From the NCBI GenBank assembly GCA_015680685.1, contig MNCI01014215.1, positions 112,513 through 143,558 on the forward strand: DNA of 31,046 bases. Direction: 5' to 3'. Both the position numbers and the translations under genes were made by a program. Shown here in pieces: positions 30,824 through 31,046 of this stretch. Positions within the stretch are counted from its first letter, which is position 1. Every line of letters begins with the position of its first letter. This DNA is from Gnetum montanum. Lineage: Eukaryota; Streptophyta; Gnetopsida; Gnetales; Gnetaceae. The notes under the pieces were generated by a model. It had not been told where the DNA came from and searched no databases. It saw only the letters and a list, made by a program, of their open reading frames with translations.

Positions 30824-31046
30824 TCATCTTGAAGTGCTTTACATATAAGAATCATTAAACTAAAAATATTAGTAATAGATAAGTAAATAAAATGAAAACC
30901 ATGGTGGTGAGGAAGTGTAATCAAAGTAAGATTACTTATCATGAAATGCTTCATGCATAAGGATAAGTCAAACTGGATCTAAAGGGCACTTACAATAAAA
31001 TGTTTCATGCATAAGGATCATTAAATTGAAAAATTAGCAATTGATA
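30824..31046. repeat. Three diverged copies of a short repeat at the window edge
   Basis: Segments related to AAATGCTTCATGCATAAGGA occur at about 30831-30855, 30941-30965 and 30996-31020. The first and third are followed by a related ATCATTAAA...TTAG(T/C)AAT(A/T)GATA stretch. The array runs off the window, so its period and length are unknown. Confidence 0.55.

Overview
The window looks like repeat-rich nuclear DNA from a seed plant with a large genome. A gymnosperm is plausible, but nothing seen here proves it. The DNA is strongly AT-rich, CpG is very scarce outside the first ~350 bases, and no long intact gene is present. What can be read is almost entirely decayed: plant LTR-retrotransposon coding sequence, multi-exon pseudogene fragments, and old tandem repeats. 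Many stops sit where a C-to-T or G-to-A change would create them, as expected of long-methylated DNA. No tRNA, rRNA, bacterial operon or CRISPR array was seen.

Left end (about 0.2-3.8 kb, minus strand): a series of exon-like blocks with splice-like borders. The clearest, 2056-1576, matches the FCP1/SCP-type HAD phosphatase fold over its whole length but has lost its catalytic aspartates. The blocks upstream and downstream are coding-like but unrecognised and may be other exons of the same dead gene. From about 3.93 to 5.79 kb there is a diverged tandem array with a ~192 bp period (about ten units), followed by a TCATTTG-rich degenerate repeat to about 6.27 kb and an unrecognised plus-strand coding relic (6.49-7.0 kb). 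An LTR-like edge with a TATA box and a primer-site-like sequence lies near 8.6-8.7 kb.

Centre (about 10.69-18 kb, minus strand): one degenerate Ty3/gypsy retrotransposon. It reads, right to left, LTR with TATA box, a primer-binding site of the tRNA-Asp type, gag, protease, reverse transcriptase, RNase H and integrase. Domain order and primer site suggest the Tat/Athila side of the family rather than chromoviruses. Its 3' LTR was not found. The element is dead in every domain.

Right side (18.5-31 kb): an unrecognised minus-strand coding relic; a striking cluster of inverted AGACATCT/AGATGTCT motifs; a 104 bp tandem duplication; two promoter-like spots; and then a run of plus-strand coding relics from about 24.9 to 29.8 kb. 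Inside that run, at 26.0-26.65 kb, is a reverse transcriptase relic whose central motifs (FFDRV, then IPQGG, then YMDH) are unlike LTR-retrotransposon or plant L1 enzymes and closer to group II intron-like or other non-LTR classes. It is the best candidate for something undescribed. The plus-strand relics around it may belong to the same element, but that is inference.
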